The position numbers and the translations under genes are program-made. Positions 42,658-52,075 of a DNA stretch of 64,000 nt are shown here, in pieces. The stretch's first letter is position 1. Each line of letters starts with the position of its first letter. The notes beneath the pieces are model-generated. The model did not search any database and was not told where the DNA came from. It saw only the letters and a program-made list of their open reading frames with translations. Location: assembly GCA_023390655.1 (NCBI GenBank), contig JAEWCL010000003.1, positions 372,001-436,000 of the forward strand. The letters run 5' to 3'. Source of the DNA: Bacillota bacterium (GTDB taxonomy: Bacteria > Bacillota > Clostridia > Christensenellales > CAG-138).

Positions 42658-43539
42658 ATGTTTTTTGAACGGTACCGGCAGAAGCAGGAAGGGGCTATCC
42701 GCTTTTATGATTTACATGCCCGCGGGACACGCATCGCCTGCGTCGTGATCTTCATTTTGTGTATCCTGATGGTATTGATCTCCCTGTTCCCGGCCATCTG
42801 GGTAGGGCTCTCCGGGTTTAAGGATGTGAAGGAGCTGCGCCGGGAGGCGAGCATTCTCCCCAAGTTGTTTGACTTTGAGCGGTATTTGAAAACATGGGAC
42901 GATCTGAAGTTTGGAAAATACTACGTCAATTCGCTCATTTCCGTTGTGGGCAGTGTGGTATGCGCGGTGTTCTTTAACGGTACGCTCGCGTATGTGCTGG
43001 GTGTACTCCGCCCGCGTGGGCATAAGCTGGTGTTTGCGCTTGTGATGTGGAGCCTTTTGATCCCGCCGACCACGGGCATTGTGGCGCTCTATGTCAATAT
43101 CAACCGCCTTGGGTTAAGCCAGAGCTTTTTGCCGCTGTGGCTCTCTATGGGCGCAAACGCCTTCTGGGTGGTATTGTTCAAGCAGTTTTTTGAAAAACTG
43201 CCCAAGGAATATCTTGAGGCAGGCCAGCTTGACGGATGCTCGGACTTCCGGATTTTCTGGAGCATCATACTGCCGTTATCGAGGCCCATCATCATCGTGG
43301 TGTCCATATTCGCTGTCACCGCCGCGTGGTCGGATTTCCTACTGCCGTATCTTGTGCTTGCGGGGACGGATAAGGAGACCGTCATGGTGCGGCTCTTTGC
43401 GTTCCGCACCGCCATCCGATCGACGGATGTCGATATCCTGCGGGCGATCGTATTCTCCATCATACCGCCCACCATCATATTCGCAATCTTTCAAAAACAA
43501 ATCACCCAGGGCATTGCCGCTGGGGGAATCAAAGGATAA
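42658..43539 (+). CDS. Sugar ABC permease, MalG-like
   Basis: A 293-residue permease, six helices, with EAA loop EAGQLDGCSDFRIFWSIILPLSRP. GGAGGG precedes ATG 42658. It forms the channel with the preceding gene and is followed after 3 nt by the first phosphorylase gene. Confidence 0.9.
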   Translation: MFFERYRQKQEGAIRFYDLHARGTRIACVVIFILCILMVLISLFPAIWVGLSGFKDVKELRREASILPKLFDFERYLKTWDDLKFGKYYVNSLISVVGSVVCAVFFNGTLAYVLGVLRPRGHKLVFALVMWSLLIPPTTGIVALYVNINRLGLSQSFLPLWLSMGANAFWVVLFKQFFEKLPKEYLEAGQLDGCSDFRIFWSIILPLSRPIIIVVSIFAVTAAWSDFLLPYLVLAGTDKETVMVRLFAFRTAIRSTDVDILRAIVFSIIPPTIIFAIFQKQITQGIAAGGIKG

Positions 43540-43542
43540 TCT

Positions 43543-45870
43543 ATGGCAAAAATCGCAGACAGATATTTTCTGGTGCATCCATGGGAGGTGCGCGAGCAGG
43601 GATTTGATCCGGCTTACGCGCAGGTATCGGAGTCCATATTTTCCTTGGGTAACGAGTACATGGGCGTGCGCGGCTATTTTGAGGAAGGGTATTCCGGCTT
43701 GAGCCTGCAGGGAAGCTATGTCAACGGCGTTTACGAACGCCGGACGCTTGCAAAGAGCGGCTACCGCGGCATGCTTCCCTATACCGAGTTCATGGTCAAC
43801 ACGGTGGATGTTCTGTATACGCGCATCCGCTGCAACGGCGTTTTACTGGACCTTGCAACCGGAGAAATAGAAGCGTTTGAACGCATGCTGGATTTGAAAA
43901 CGGGCGTGCTCACCCGGCGATTTCTCTGGCGGGTTGACGAAGAAACAAGCCTTCTTCTGACATTTGAACGTTTCCTCTCCATGGAACAGCCGGATACGGC
44001 GGGACAACGGATCGGTTTTCACGCACTGTCCGGAACAGCGGAGCTTCTGGTGACCGCTGGGCTTGATTTTTCAAGACAGCATCAGTCGTCAAAAGAAAAC
44101 TATTGGGAAATTACGGAGAAAAGAGAAGGGGCCGTCTGTGCGATGACGGGCAGCACACGCAATACGAAGCAGGTGTTGCATGCCATCGCCTCTTTTTCCG
44201 GCATGCCGCGCCTTGATCAACCCCAGCAGGAAGAAGAAAAGATCGCTTCCGATCGCTTTGGAGTATGTCTGCTTGCGGGGGAGGATTGCACTCTGACGCG
44301 TATCGCGCGCGTACTGTGCGTAAAAGAGGAAGCGCAGAAAACGGCCTTTTCTAGCCTCTGCCGGGAAGCGGAGGAAGGCATTGCAGCCCGTTCCTACGGC
44401 GCGCTTAAAGAGGAGCATATGGCGTGGTGGGCGCGGCAGTGGGAGGTATCCGATATTAAAATCGATGGGGACGATGAAAGCCAGCAGGGCATCCGCTATT
44501 GCATCTTCCAGCTGCACCAGACGCTGCACACTGCGGACCACAGTTCCATCATCGGCGCGAAAGGCCTGACGGGCGAATCCTACAACGGCAATACCTTCTG
44601 GGATACGGAGGTGTTTTGCCTGCCGTTTTACATGTATAACAATCCGGCAGCTGCAAAAAACATCCTGCAGTTCCGCTATGATACGCTGCCGCAGGCAAAG
44701 GAGCGGGCGCGTGCGTTAGACTGCAGCGGCGCGTTCTATCCCGTCGCCACCATCAGCGGCACGGAGTGTTGCGATCTCTGGCAGCACGCAAGCCTGCAGC
44801 TGCAGGCGTCCACAGGCGTCATGTACGGGCTGTGGTGCTATGTTTCCCTGACGGGGGATCGGGCGTTCCTCTATGAAAAGGGCGCGGAAATGCTCGTTGA
44901 AATCAGCCGTATGCTCGCTTCCCGCGGGGACTGGAGCGGTGGAGAATATGGATTCTATGGCGTGATGGGGCCGGATGAGTTCCAGATGATGGTGCATAAC
45001 AACACATACACCAACTTTATGGCACAAAAGACATTCCTCTATACGCTTGAAGTGCTCGAAGAAATGCAAAGAACCGTACCGGAAGCCTACCGGTCGCTTG
45101 CACAAAAAACGGCGTTTACCGTATTGGAGCAGGAAGATTGGCGGAATATGGCGCAGCACATGCGCATCCTGTATATGGAGGAAACAAAGCTCTTTGAGCA
45201 GCACGAAGGGTATTTCCGCCTGCCGCATGTGGATGTGAACGCCATCCCGGTGGAGGAGTTCCCGCTCTACAGCCATTGGTCGTATGAGCGCATCTACCGC
45301 AACGATATGCTCAAGCAGCCGGATGTGCTGATGTTCCTGCTGCTGTACCGGCATGCGTTTTCAAAAGAACAGCTTGCAGCAAATTATGCCTATTATGAGC
45401 CGCGCTGCATTCATGAGAGCAGCCTTTCCCCGTCAGTCCATTCCATACTGGCGGCGGAAATCGGGCTGATGGAACAGGCCTACGCCATGTTCCGCTTTGC
45501 GGCAAGGCTGGATTTGGATAATTACAACCGCAACACGGATGAGGGGTTGCATATCACCTCCATTGCGGGGAGCTGGCTCAATGTCGTCTATGGCTTTGGC
45601 GGGCTGATGTATGATGGGGAACGCCTGCGGCTTTCGCCTACCATCCCGCCGACTTGGGAAGGGTACGCGTTCTCTTTGCCGTACCGGGGGGTGACCATAA
45701 GGGTTTCCGTTACAAAACAGCAAGCCACGCTTCGTTCAGATGCGCCTGTAGAAATTGAGATATACGGAAGAACGCATCTCGTTAATAGATACGGTGTAAC
45801 AATCCCGCTCTTGGGCGAATGGGAGGATGGCAATGCGGTTTACGCTCCAAACCAACAGCTGCGCGCCTGA
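43543..45870 (+). CDS. Glycoside hydrolase family 65 phosphorylase (divergent)
   Basis: A 775-residue GH65 protein, N-terminal beta-sandwich (LGNEYMGVRGYFEEGYSG), linker and (alpha/alpha)6 catalytic barrel. The catalytic acid is the Glu in VMGPDEFQMMVHNNTYTN. FWDTEVFCLPFYMY and HESSLSPSVHSILAAEIG, part of the phosphate-binding surroundings, are conserved. The segment that reads YPWESxxxGEE in most members is GAFYPVATISGTECCD here, so substrate specificity probably differs. It would split an alpha-glucosyl disaccharide with phosphate into beta-glucose 1-phosphate plus the acceptor. The end overlaps the second GH65 gene by 38 nt. Confidence 0.85.
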   Translation: MAKIADRYFLVHPWEVREQGFDPAYAQVSESIFSLGNEYMGVRGYFEEGYSGLSLQGSYVNGVYERRTLAKSGYRGMLPYTEFMVNTVDVLYTRIRCNGVLLDLATGEIEAFERMLDLKTGVLTRRFLWRVDEETSLLLTFERFLSMEQPDTAGQRIGFHALSGTAELLVTAGLDFSRQHQSSKENYWEITEKREGAVCAMTGSTRNTKQVLHAIASFSGMPRLDQPQQEEEKIASDRFGVCLLAGEDCTLTRIARVLCVKEEAQKTAFSSLCREAEEGIAARSYGALKEEHMAWWARQWEVSDIKIDGDDESQQGIRYCIFQLHQTLHTADHSSIIGAKGLTGESYNGNTFWDTEVFCLPFYMYNNPAAAKNILQFRYDTLPQAKERARALDCSGAFYPVATISGTECCDLWQHASLQLQASTGVMYGLWCYVSLTGDRAFLYEKGAEMLVEISRMLASRGDWSGGEYGFYGVMGPDEFQMMVHNNTYTNFMAQKTFLYTLEVLEEMQRTVPEAYRSLAQKTAFTVLEQEDWRNMAQHMRILYMEETKLFEQHEGYFRLPHVDVNAIPVEEFPLYSHWSYERIYRNDMLKQPDVLMFLLLYRHAFSKEQLAANYAYYEPRCIHESSLSPSVHSILAAEIGLMEQAYAMFRFAARLDLDNYNRNTDEGLHITSIAGSWLNVVYGFGGLMYDGERLRLSPTIPPTWEGYAFSLPYRGVTIRVSVTKQQATLRSDAPVEIEIYGRTHLVNRYGVTIPLLGEWEDGNAVYAPNQQLRA

Positions 45871-48031
45871 AAAAATTGCGGATCACGGCAACCGCTTCCT
45901 GATTGGGAACGGTTATATTGGCGTGCGCGGCACGCTTGACGAGCATACAAAAAGTGAGCTTGCCGCCGTCAATCTGGCTGGTATTTACGATCAGGTGGGC
46001 AACGGATGGCGGGAACCGCTCAACGCGCCCCATCCGTTCTTTACCCGGCTGTCCCTTGATGGCGTGTTGCTTGCGCTGCCGCAATGTCCGCCGCAAAAAC
46101 ACGAACAGTCACTAAACTTCCGGCATGGCGTCATGCACAGGCGTACCGTATGGACACAGGGGAGCAAAACGGTTGCTCTGAAAAGCGAACGGTTCGCAAG
46201 CCTGAAAGACATACACCTGTGTGCGATGCGCTACACAGTAAGCGTGGATCAGGATGCGGTGCTGGCGCTTTGCGCTGATATCGACGGCGATGTTTGGGAC
46301 ATCCACGGCCCGCACTACGGCGGCATTGCAATAGAAGCGCATCAAAACACGCTGCTTTGCAAGGTGTCTGTGCAGAACGGACTGGATACCGTGTGCGTTG
46401 GGCGGAAGAGCTTCCTTTCCATCAACGCAGAACGCATGGAGCCGGGCGCGCTGCAGTTGCGTGCGGGCATTGTGCTCCCCTGCAAGGCGGGGGATGCGGT
46501 AACGCTTACCTCTCTTTGTGCCGTGTTTACCTCAAAGGACGAGGTCGAGCCTTTCCAAAACGTGCGCGCGGCGCTTGAAGGCCTTGCGCCGGAAGATTAC
46601 GATCGCTTGCTGGAGGAAAGCAGCGAAGCGTGGGAAGCCGTGTGGCGTGTGAGCGAGGTGGAGATAGAAGGGGACGGGGATGCGGAGCGCGCCGTCAATT
46701 TTTCCATTTATCAGCTCAATGCCATCGCGCCAAGGCACCATGCGGCGCTCTCCATCCCCGCGCGCGGGCTTTCCGGGCAGACGTACAAGGGCGCGGTGTT
46801 TTGGGACAGCGAGATGTTTCTGCTCGACTATTTTCTTTACACGCAGCCCGAGATCGCGCGTTCGCTCATCTGCTACCGGATAGAAACGCTGCCCGGCGCG
46901 CTCAAAAAGGCGGCCTCCTATGGATATAAGGGTGCGTTCTACGCGTGGGAAAGCCAGGAGGGCGGTTTTGACGCGTGCTCGGACTATAATGTGACGGACG
47001 TATTTACCGGGCGGCCCGTGCGCACGTACTTTAAGGACAAACAAATCCACATCTCTTCCGCCGTGGTGTGGGCGCTCATGCACTATATGGAGGTAACAGA
47101 GGATTACTCCGTACTTGCCGAGGGCGGCGCAAAAATGGCGCTTGCCTGTGCGGAATTTTATTGTTCCCGCATGGTGGTACCGCTCAATACGGGACGGTAT
47201 GAGCTGCACGACGTCATCGGGCCGGACGAATATCATGAACGCGTCAACAACAACGCCTATACCAACCGGATGGCACGCTTTACACTGGAAAGCGCACAAA
47301 AAGTGACACGCATACTCAAAGACTATGACGCGGCGGCTTATGTCGAATTGATCCGGGAAATGGACGTTGACGCCCTGCTTGCACAGTTTGCGGAGGCGGC
47401 CGGACACCTTTATGTGCCGCAGCCGAATGGAGACGGCATCGTGGAGCAGTTTGACGGGTACTTCAATCTAGAGGATGCAAGCGTAGACGTGGTGCGCGGC
47501 CGTCTCAAGGACCCGCGGGAATACTGGGGTGGGGCAAGCGGCGTCGCTTCCGATACGCAGGTGATCAAGCAGGCGGATGCCGTCGTCATGCTGGAGCTGT
47601 TTCATCAGGAATATGATACGGAAACGTTGCGCCGCAACTGGGACTATTATGAGCCGCGCACGGAACACGGCTCAACACTCAGCGCCTGTATGTATGCGCT
47701 TTTGGCGTGCAGGTTTTCGCGCGCGGACATTGCGTATCCGTTTTTCTTAAAAAGCGCTTTGGCCGATATCCGGGGCGGCGGCAAACAGTGGGCCGGGCTC
47801 GTCTACATCGGCGGCATGCACCCGGCCGCTGCGGGCGGGGCATGGAAGACGCTCGTACAGGGGTTTGCGGGGCTTTCGCTCGAAGAAGGGGAAATGACGC
47901 TCTCGCCCTGCCTGCCCGCGCACTGGAAGCGGCTCCGGTTCCGCTTTGTACATCAAGGAGTGTGCCATATGGCGCATGTGACACACGATGGATGGAAGAT
48001 TTTGTGCGCAGACGCGCAGGAGGGAGAGTGA
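45833..48031 (+). CDS. Glycoside hydrolase family 65 phosphorylase (canonical)
   Basis: A 732-residue GH65 enzyme with the standard landmarks: FLIGNGYIGVRGTLDE, FWDSEMFLLDYFLYTQPEIARSL, GAFYAWESQEGG, IGPDEYHERVNNNAYTN (catalytic Glu) and EHGSTLSACMYALLA. ATG 45833 is chosen because GGGAGG (45821-45826) is 6 nt upstream; ATG 45827 is too close. Whether it acts on kojibiose, nigerose, maltose or trehalose cannot be told. With beta-phosphoglucomutase next door, the product is beta-glucose 1-phosphate. Having two GH65 enzymes side by side suggests two related disaccharides or sequential steps on an oligosaccharide. Confidence 0.9.
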   Translation: MRFTLQTNSCAPEKIADHGNRFLIGNGYIGVRGTLDEHTKSELAAVNLAGIYDQVGNGWREPLNAPHPFFTRLSLDGVLLALPQCPPQKHEQSLNFRHGVMHRRTVWTQGSKTVALKSERFASLKDIHLCAMRYTVSVDQDAVLALCADIDGDVWDIHGPHYGGIAIEAHQNTLLCKVSVQNGLDTVCVGRKSFLSINAERMEPGALQLRAGIVLPCKAGDAVTLTSLCAVFTSKDEVEPFQNVRAALEGLAPEDYDRLLEESSEAWEAVWRVSEVEIEGDGDAERAVNFSIYQLNAIAPRHHAALSIPARGLSGQTYKGAVFWDSEMFLLDYFLYTQPEIARSLICYRIETLPGALKKAASYGYKGAFYAWESQEGGFDACSDYNVTDVFTGRPVRTYFKDKQIHISSAVVWALMHYMEVTEDYSVLAEGGAKMALACAEFYCSRMVVPLNTGRYELHDVIGPDEYHERVNNNAYTNRMARFTLESAQKVTRILKDYDAAAYVELIREMDVDALLAQFAEAAGHLYVPQPNGDGIVEQFDGYFNLEDASVDVVRGRLKDPREYWGGASGVASDTQVIKQADAVVMLELFHQEYDTETLRRNWDYYEPRTEHGSTLSACMYALLACRFSRADIAYPFFLKSALADIRGGGKQWAGLVYIGGMHPAAAGGAWKTLVQGFAGLSLEEGEMTLSPCLPAHWKRLRFRFVHQGVCHMAHVTHDGWKILCADAQEGE

Positions 48032-48036
48032 ACGAG

Positions 48037-48690
48037 ATGATCAAGGCCGTATTGTTCGATTTAGACGGCGTGCTGGTTTCTACCGATGCGCTGCACTTTC
48101 GCGCGTGGGAACGCCTTGCCAATGAGCTTTCCATCACAACTTTTACGCATGCGGACAACGTCCGACAACGCGGCGTAAGCCGCATGGAGTCGCTGGAAAT
48201 CATGCTGGAAAAAGCGGGCCGCAGCTATACACAGGAGGAGAAACTCCGGCTGGCGGAAAAAAAGAACGCTTATTATGTGGAAATGCTCCAGACGCTCGAT
48301 GAAAGCTGTGTGCTGGAGAACGCAAAAGAAACGCTCCGGTTCCTCAAGGAAAGGGGCATATTGACAGGCGTAGGTTCGGCAAGCAAAAATGCACCGTTTA
48401 TCCTGGAAAAAACGGGGCTGCTGCCGCTGTGCGATGCGGTGGTGAGCGGGCATGATACCACAAAGAGCAAGCCGGACCCGGAGGTATTCCTGGTTGCAGC
48501 AAAGAAATTGGGTATGGAGCCTGACTGCTGCGTCGTTGTGGAGGATGCAGACGCAGGTATTACGGCGGGGCATGCCGGGGGCATGCGCACATTGGGCGTG
48601 GGCCCGGCGCGCTTTCACCCGCTTGCGGATTTTACGGCAAGCTCGCTTGCGGATGAACAGCTGGACTGGGAGCGGATATTGGGAAGCTGA
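48037..48690 (+). CDS. pgmB: Beta-phosphoglucomutase
   Basis: A 217-residue HAD-family enzyme: FDLDGVLVSTDALHFRAW carries the nucleophile and acid/base aspartates and the substrate-binding HxxxW. RGVSRMESLEIML is the cap, VGSASKNAPFIL the threonine/serine motif and KSKPDPEVFL with VVEDADAGI complete the site. It converts beta-glucose 1-phosphate into glucose 6-phosphate. ATG 48037 is used; a GTG at 48028 is too close to GGAGGGAG. Last gene of the LacI-controlled operon. Confidence 0.93.
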   Translation: MIKAVLFDLDGVLVSTDALHFRAWERLANELSITTFTHADNVRQRGVSRMESLEIMLEKAGRSYTQEEKLRLAEKKNAYYVEMLQTLDESCVLENAKETLRFLKERGILTGVGSASKNAPFILEKTGLLPLCDAVVSGHDTTKSKPDPEVFLVAAKKLGMEPDCCVVVEDADAGITAGHAGGMRTLGVGPARFHPLADFTASSLADEQLDWERILGS

Positions 48691-48710
48691 CTGTGATTTA
48701 AGAGTATAGA

Positions 48711-48741
48711 AAAGGGGAAGCCGGGCACCGGCTTCCCCTTT
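48711..48741. terminator. Bidirectional terminator between convergent operons
   Basis: GGGGAAGCCGG (48714-48724), 3-nt loop, CCGGCTTCCCC (48728-48738), flanked by AAA and TTT. It serves pgmB from the left and the ABC ATPase gene from the right. Confidence 0.85.
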
Positions 48742-48749
48742 GGCGTTCG

Positions 48750-49772
48750 TTATGCATTTGCTTTCCACGCTTTGAACAGCTCTGCGATCACCTGCTCGAT
48801 GGGCGTACGTTTGATTTCAATGTTCTTGACGCGTTCCATCTGGGAAAGCTGCTGCAAAAATACCTGGATGGGCGTCTTTAACAGATCCACCTCAAACTCG
48901 TAAACGCCGTTTTCCGAGGAAATCAGCGTGGCGGGGGAGAGGTGGGGCGCTTTGCCGTTTTCCATGGCGATGACGATGCGGGTAAGGTTCCCCGTAATGT
49001 CCCGGAGGCCGTCAAAGCCGCCGTCGTAGGCGATATTGCCGCCGGAAATCATCAGGATGCGCTGCGCCATCTCTTCGAGATCGTCCATATCGTGGCTGGT
49101 AACGACGATTGTAACGCCCTCCTCGCGGTTGATGCGCTTCAAGAATTCGATCATCTGGCGTTTTGCCACAACGTCAAGCCCGAGCGTCGGTTCGTCAAGA
49201 AGGATCACCTCCGGCCCATGCAGCAGCATCATGGCAAGGTCCCCGCGCATCCGCTGGCCCAGGCTCAGTTCGCGTGCATAGGTCTTGAGCAAGCTGCCGA
49301 TGTCGAGAAGGTCGACGGCAAGCTTCAGGTTCTTTTCATAGACATCGTCCGGAATGTCCCAGACGACTTTCTTCCATTCAAAGCTTTGGGACAATGGATG
49401 ATCCCACCAGAGTTCCGTACGGTTGCCGAACAGGATGCCCATGCGCTGCATCAGGCGGATACGGTCCCGGTTGGGGGAAAGGCCAAGCACATGAAGATCG
49501 CCGCAGTTGGGGAGAAGCATGCCGGAAAGGAGCTTCATGGTCGTGCTCTTTCCCGCGCCGTTCGGCCCTGCGTAGGCAATGAACTCTCCCCGTTTGACCT
49601 GAAAGGAAACATCGTTGAGCGCGGTAATGATGTGTTTTTCAGGACGCAGCAGGTTCTTTAAAAGCCCCTTGCCCGCGTTTTCCCGCTGCCACTGGGTGAA
49701 TATCTTGGTAACGCCCTGTACCTCAACGGCGATGTCCGCGTGCGCTGTATCGATTGATGCCTTTTTTGACAT
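48750..49772 (-). CDS. ABC-2 exporter ATPase (COG4586 type)
   Basis: A 340-residue ATPase: GPNGAGKSTTMKLLSG, LSLGQRMRGDLAMMLLHGP signature region, VILLDEPTLGLDV and TSHDMDDLE. The region GILFGNRTELWWDHPLSQSF is characteristic of the COG4586 group, whose genes occur with two ABC-2 permeases, as here. AAGGAC precedes the start. Substrate unknown; in related operons export of a lipid, peptide or drug has been proposed, without firm proof. Confidence 0.9.
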   Translation of the reverse strand: MSKKASIDTAHADIAVEVQGVTKIFTQWQRENAGKGLLKNLLRPEKHIITALNDVSFQVKRGEFIAYAGPNGAGKSTTMKLLSGMLLPNCGDLHVLGLSPNRDRIRLMQRMGILFGNRTELWWDHPLSQSFEWKKVVWDIPDDVYEKNLKLAVDLLDIGSLLKTYARELSLGQRMRGDLAMMLLHGPEVILLDEPTLGLDVVAKRQMIEFLKRINREEGVTIVVTSHDMDDLEEMAQRILMISGGNIAYDGGFDGLRDITGNLTRIVIAMENGKAPHLSPATLISSENGVYEFEVDLLKTPIQVFLQQLSQMERVKNIEIKRTPIEQVIAELFKAWKANA

Positions 49773-50580
49773 AGAAATTCAGTCCTTTCTTAAACACAGT
49801 TGCAGTAATAGCCCAAAGGATGCCGCATACGATGAGCGTGAGTATGCCGGGAAGCCCAAGCGGCGCCTTGTTGAGCAATGCAAGGGCCGGGAACCAGGCG
49901 TTGAGGCCGATGGGCACGATGGTGACGAGCAGCACCTGCAGCCCGCGCGGCATGCCGGAAAGCGGGAACGTGCCGATGACAAAGAACAGGTCCATCACCT
50001 CATGGGAGATTTCTTCCGCCTGCACCGGCGCGTAAAATGCAGCGGTAGCAAACAGGTAGGAGGTGCCAAGCATCACAAACAGGGAAATAAGCAGGCTGCC
50101 GATAAGTGCAAATCCCCACCACCAGGGAAATGCCATCCCGATATGGGAAAGCGCCCACCACATCAGGCCCGCGCCTACATAGATAGCACTGCTGCCCGTA
50201 AAGGGCATGAAACCCATAGTCAGAAGCTGCGTGGGCAGCGGCAGCGGCTGGATAAACAGGTGCTCAAACTGTCCGCGCCCGATGAGGCGGGAAATGTGCC
50301 CGTTGTTGGAAGCAAAGAATGTGATGTAGATACCGCCCAATATGACGTTGTAGGAGAGCATGAACAGCACATCCCATTCGCTGATGCCGCCGATCCCGCC
50401 AAAGCGCCAGGCCAAAAGCATCACGCCGGATACGGAAGCGATCGTGGAGATGATATCCGCAAGGATGGTAAGCGTAGCAAACAGCTTATCCCGCAGCAGC
50501 CATGCAAGGTCCATTTTTGCGGCGATGCCGAATAGCGCAAAAATGCGTTTTAATGTAATGTTTACAGGTTGTTCACCCAC
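49723..50580 (-). CDS. ABC-2 exporter permease (COG4587/3694 type)
   Basis: A 285-residue six-helix protein (ISEWDVLFMLSYNVILGGIYITFF, GRGQFEHLFIQPLPLPTQLL are family landmarks). It probably starts at GTG 50580, overlapping the previous stop by 8 nt, and its own 3' end overlaps the ATPase gene by 50 nt. No soluble domain is seen. Confidence 0.85.
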   Translation of the reverse strand: MGEQPVNITLKRIFALFGIAAKMDLAWLLRDKLFATLTILADIISTIASVSGVMLLAWRFGGIGGISEWDVLFMLSYNVILGGIYITFFASNNGHISRLIGRGQFEHLFIQPLPLPTQLLTMGFMPFTGSSAIYVGAGLMWWALSHIGMAFPWWWGFALIGSLLISLFVMLGTSYLFATAAFYAPVQAEEISHEVMDLFFVIGTFPLSGMPRGLQVLLVTIVPIGLNAWFPALALLNKAPLGLPGILTLIVCGILWAITATVFKKGLNFYVKKGINRYSARGHRR

Positions 50581-51343
50581 CGTAACTCACCATCTTTTCC
50601 TGGGTTTTTTTGAAGAAGAAGTAGGCCGTCGGCCAAAGGACAATGTTCCATATAAGCTGCAGCAAAAGGATCGGGATTGGCTCCGCAAGCCCCACAAACA
50701 GAGAAAGCGAAGCCCCGCCCAGGCTTCCAAACGGCTGCAGGGCAAATATGTTGCCAAGGCCGAACGGCATGATCTGGAATGGAATAACTGCCCCCGAAAA
50801 CAGCGCAATGATGGACATGCGCACCATGTACACAAGCCAGGCCATGCCTTTGAGGCGTATGGTAAAGCATGCAAACACAAAATCGATGGCAAAGCCCAGC
50901 GAAACACAAAGCAGCAGGCTTACAAAAAACCAGGGTGTCGCGGGACGGAGGGAGACGCCGAACAAAGGGGAACACAGCGCCATCGGGAGAGAAAACGCGA
51001 GAAGCATGGGAATCCACTCGCCAACCGTCTGCGCAATGATTTGCCCGAAGAGCGGCATTGGCCGGTTGAAGAGGGAAACAAGCTCGCCCTCATATGTCCA
51101 GCCGGAAAACTGGCTGCGTACCACCAGCAGGTCCGTGAGAAGTGTATTTAAATAGGTATAACTGAGCATTTGATGAAGGCTCATATCAGCCTGTGCGCCG
51201 CTCTCAAGCAGCACACGCCAAACCAGCATCAGCGGCAGCAGGTAAATAAGCCGGATCAGGATCTTTGGCAGCAGATACAAGATGCCGCCGTTTGTTTGGG
51301 CGCGCAGCGATATTTGCGCCGTTTTGAGATATTTTGCAATCAT
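50573..51343 (-). CDS. ABC-2 exporter permease (COG4587/3694 type)
   Basis: A 256-residue six-helix membrane protein: MIAKYLKTAQISLRAQTN, SGWTYEGELVSLFNRPMPLFGQ and a C-terminal EPIPILLLQLIWN helix resemble the partner permease. ATG 51343 with GGAG 8 nt upstream; the longer frame runs through the leader terminator. First gene of the reverse operon permease-permease-ATPase. Confidence 0.85.
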   Translation of the reverse strand: MIAKYLKTAQISLRAQTNGGILYLLPKILIRLIYLLPLMLVWRVLLESGAQADMSLHQMLSYTYLNTLLTDLLVVRSQFSGWTYEGELVSLFNRPMPLFGQIIAQTVGEWIPMLLAFSLPMALCSPLFGVSLRPATPWFFVSLLLCVSLGFAIDFVFACFTIRLKGMAWLVYMVRMSIIALFSGAVIPFQIMPFGLGNIFALQPFGSLGGASLSLFVGLAEPIPILLLQLIWNIVLWPTAYFFFKKTQEKMVSYGG

Positions 51344-51360
51344 AAGGTCTCCTTTTTGCA

Positions 51361-51396
51361 TATAAAAAAGCCCTGTGCAGCCGCGGCGCACAGGGC
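51361..51396 (-). terminator. Leader terminator (attenuator) of the ABC-2 operon
   Basis: On the reverse strand GCCCTGTGC (51396-51388) pairs with GCACAGGGC (51378-51370), followed by TTTTTTATA, ending 18 nt before the first gene. A full terminator in this place implies conditional readthrough. A further leader region of perhaps 200 nt (51400-51600) contains AGGGTGGAGTC, which recalls only loosely the T-box sequence AGGGTGGNACCGCG. I do not call it a T-box. Confidence 0.65.
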
Positions 51397-51954
51397 TTCC
51401 AAGGCACATAAAAGCCTATACAGGCATTTTGTTCCGTGAAAGGATTGTGAAGCGACGGCAATTTGCGTCCAAAAGGGCAGACTCCACCCTGGGAAGCGCA
51501 TTGTTAAATGAATCGCTGTGGATACGGTCTAACAAATAGAACGCATTACGGCATACCACCATGGCGCTTGTCACATCCTTTCACCACCTTTCTTCTACAC
51601 AGATGCTTTATTTATATCATGCCTTTTTCAAAAAGTAAATACATATTTCCCGAAAGATTCTATGAAATTCTGAGAGTGAATGAGAGGAAGCAGAGAAAGT
51701 CGCTTCCATTAATTAAGGAAAGGAAACGCAATTCGGAAATAATATATTATATTTTACAGAATAATACATTACATTTCCGTCAGGTAATTTATGCAAAATT
51801 TTGTTCGGATGAATTTTGGAGAATATGCCGTAATACGGACATTCTCCATGGAATTTGCGAACATCTCTTTGGGTGTTTGCTGTAAAGATGCTAAAAAATG
51901 TGTAATCTCCCTGAATATTTAACGCCAAATCGGGGTCGCAAAAAAAATAGGCTA

Positions 51955-51983
51955 TTGTTGTTTTTGAATTTTTCATGTATATT
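51955..51983 (+). promoter_or_regulatory. Promoter of the opp operon
   Basis: TTGTTG (51955-51960), 17-nt spacer, TATATT (51978-51983), 93 nt before oppB. The surrounding 51600-52060 is AT-rich and without a credible gene; the reverse frame at 51713-52012 has no homology I recognise. Confidence 0.45.
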
Positions 51984-52075
51984 TCTTTGTATGTATGTAT
52001 GCAATGTTGCAAGTCGGCAGGGCATACTTCTATTGTTCTGTATCACAAATTTTATGGAAAGGAGGGTGGTCTAAC

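Noticed and set aside
49615..51151. Forward-strand long frames opposite the ABC-2 operon
   Set aside because: Basic, hydrophilic antisense of membrane proteins; the reverse frames form an overlapping three-gene ABC operon.
51400..51600. T-box riboswitch before the ABC-2 operon
   Set aside because: Only AGGGTGGA recalls the T-box sequence; the following bases do not match and no specifier stem was recognised.
51713..52012. Reverse-strand open frame of 99 codons in the AT-rich region before opp
   Set aside because: Low-complexity composition, no ribosome-binding site, overlaps the opp promoter.
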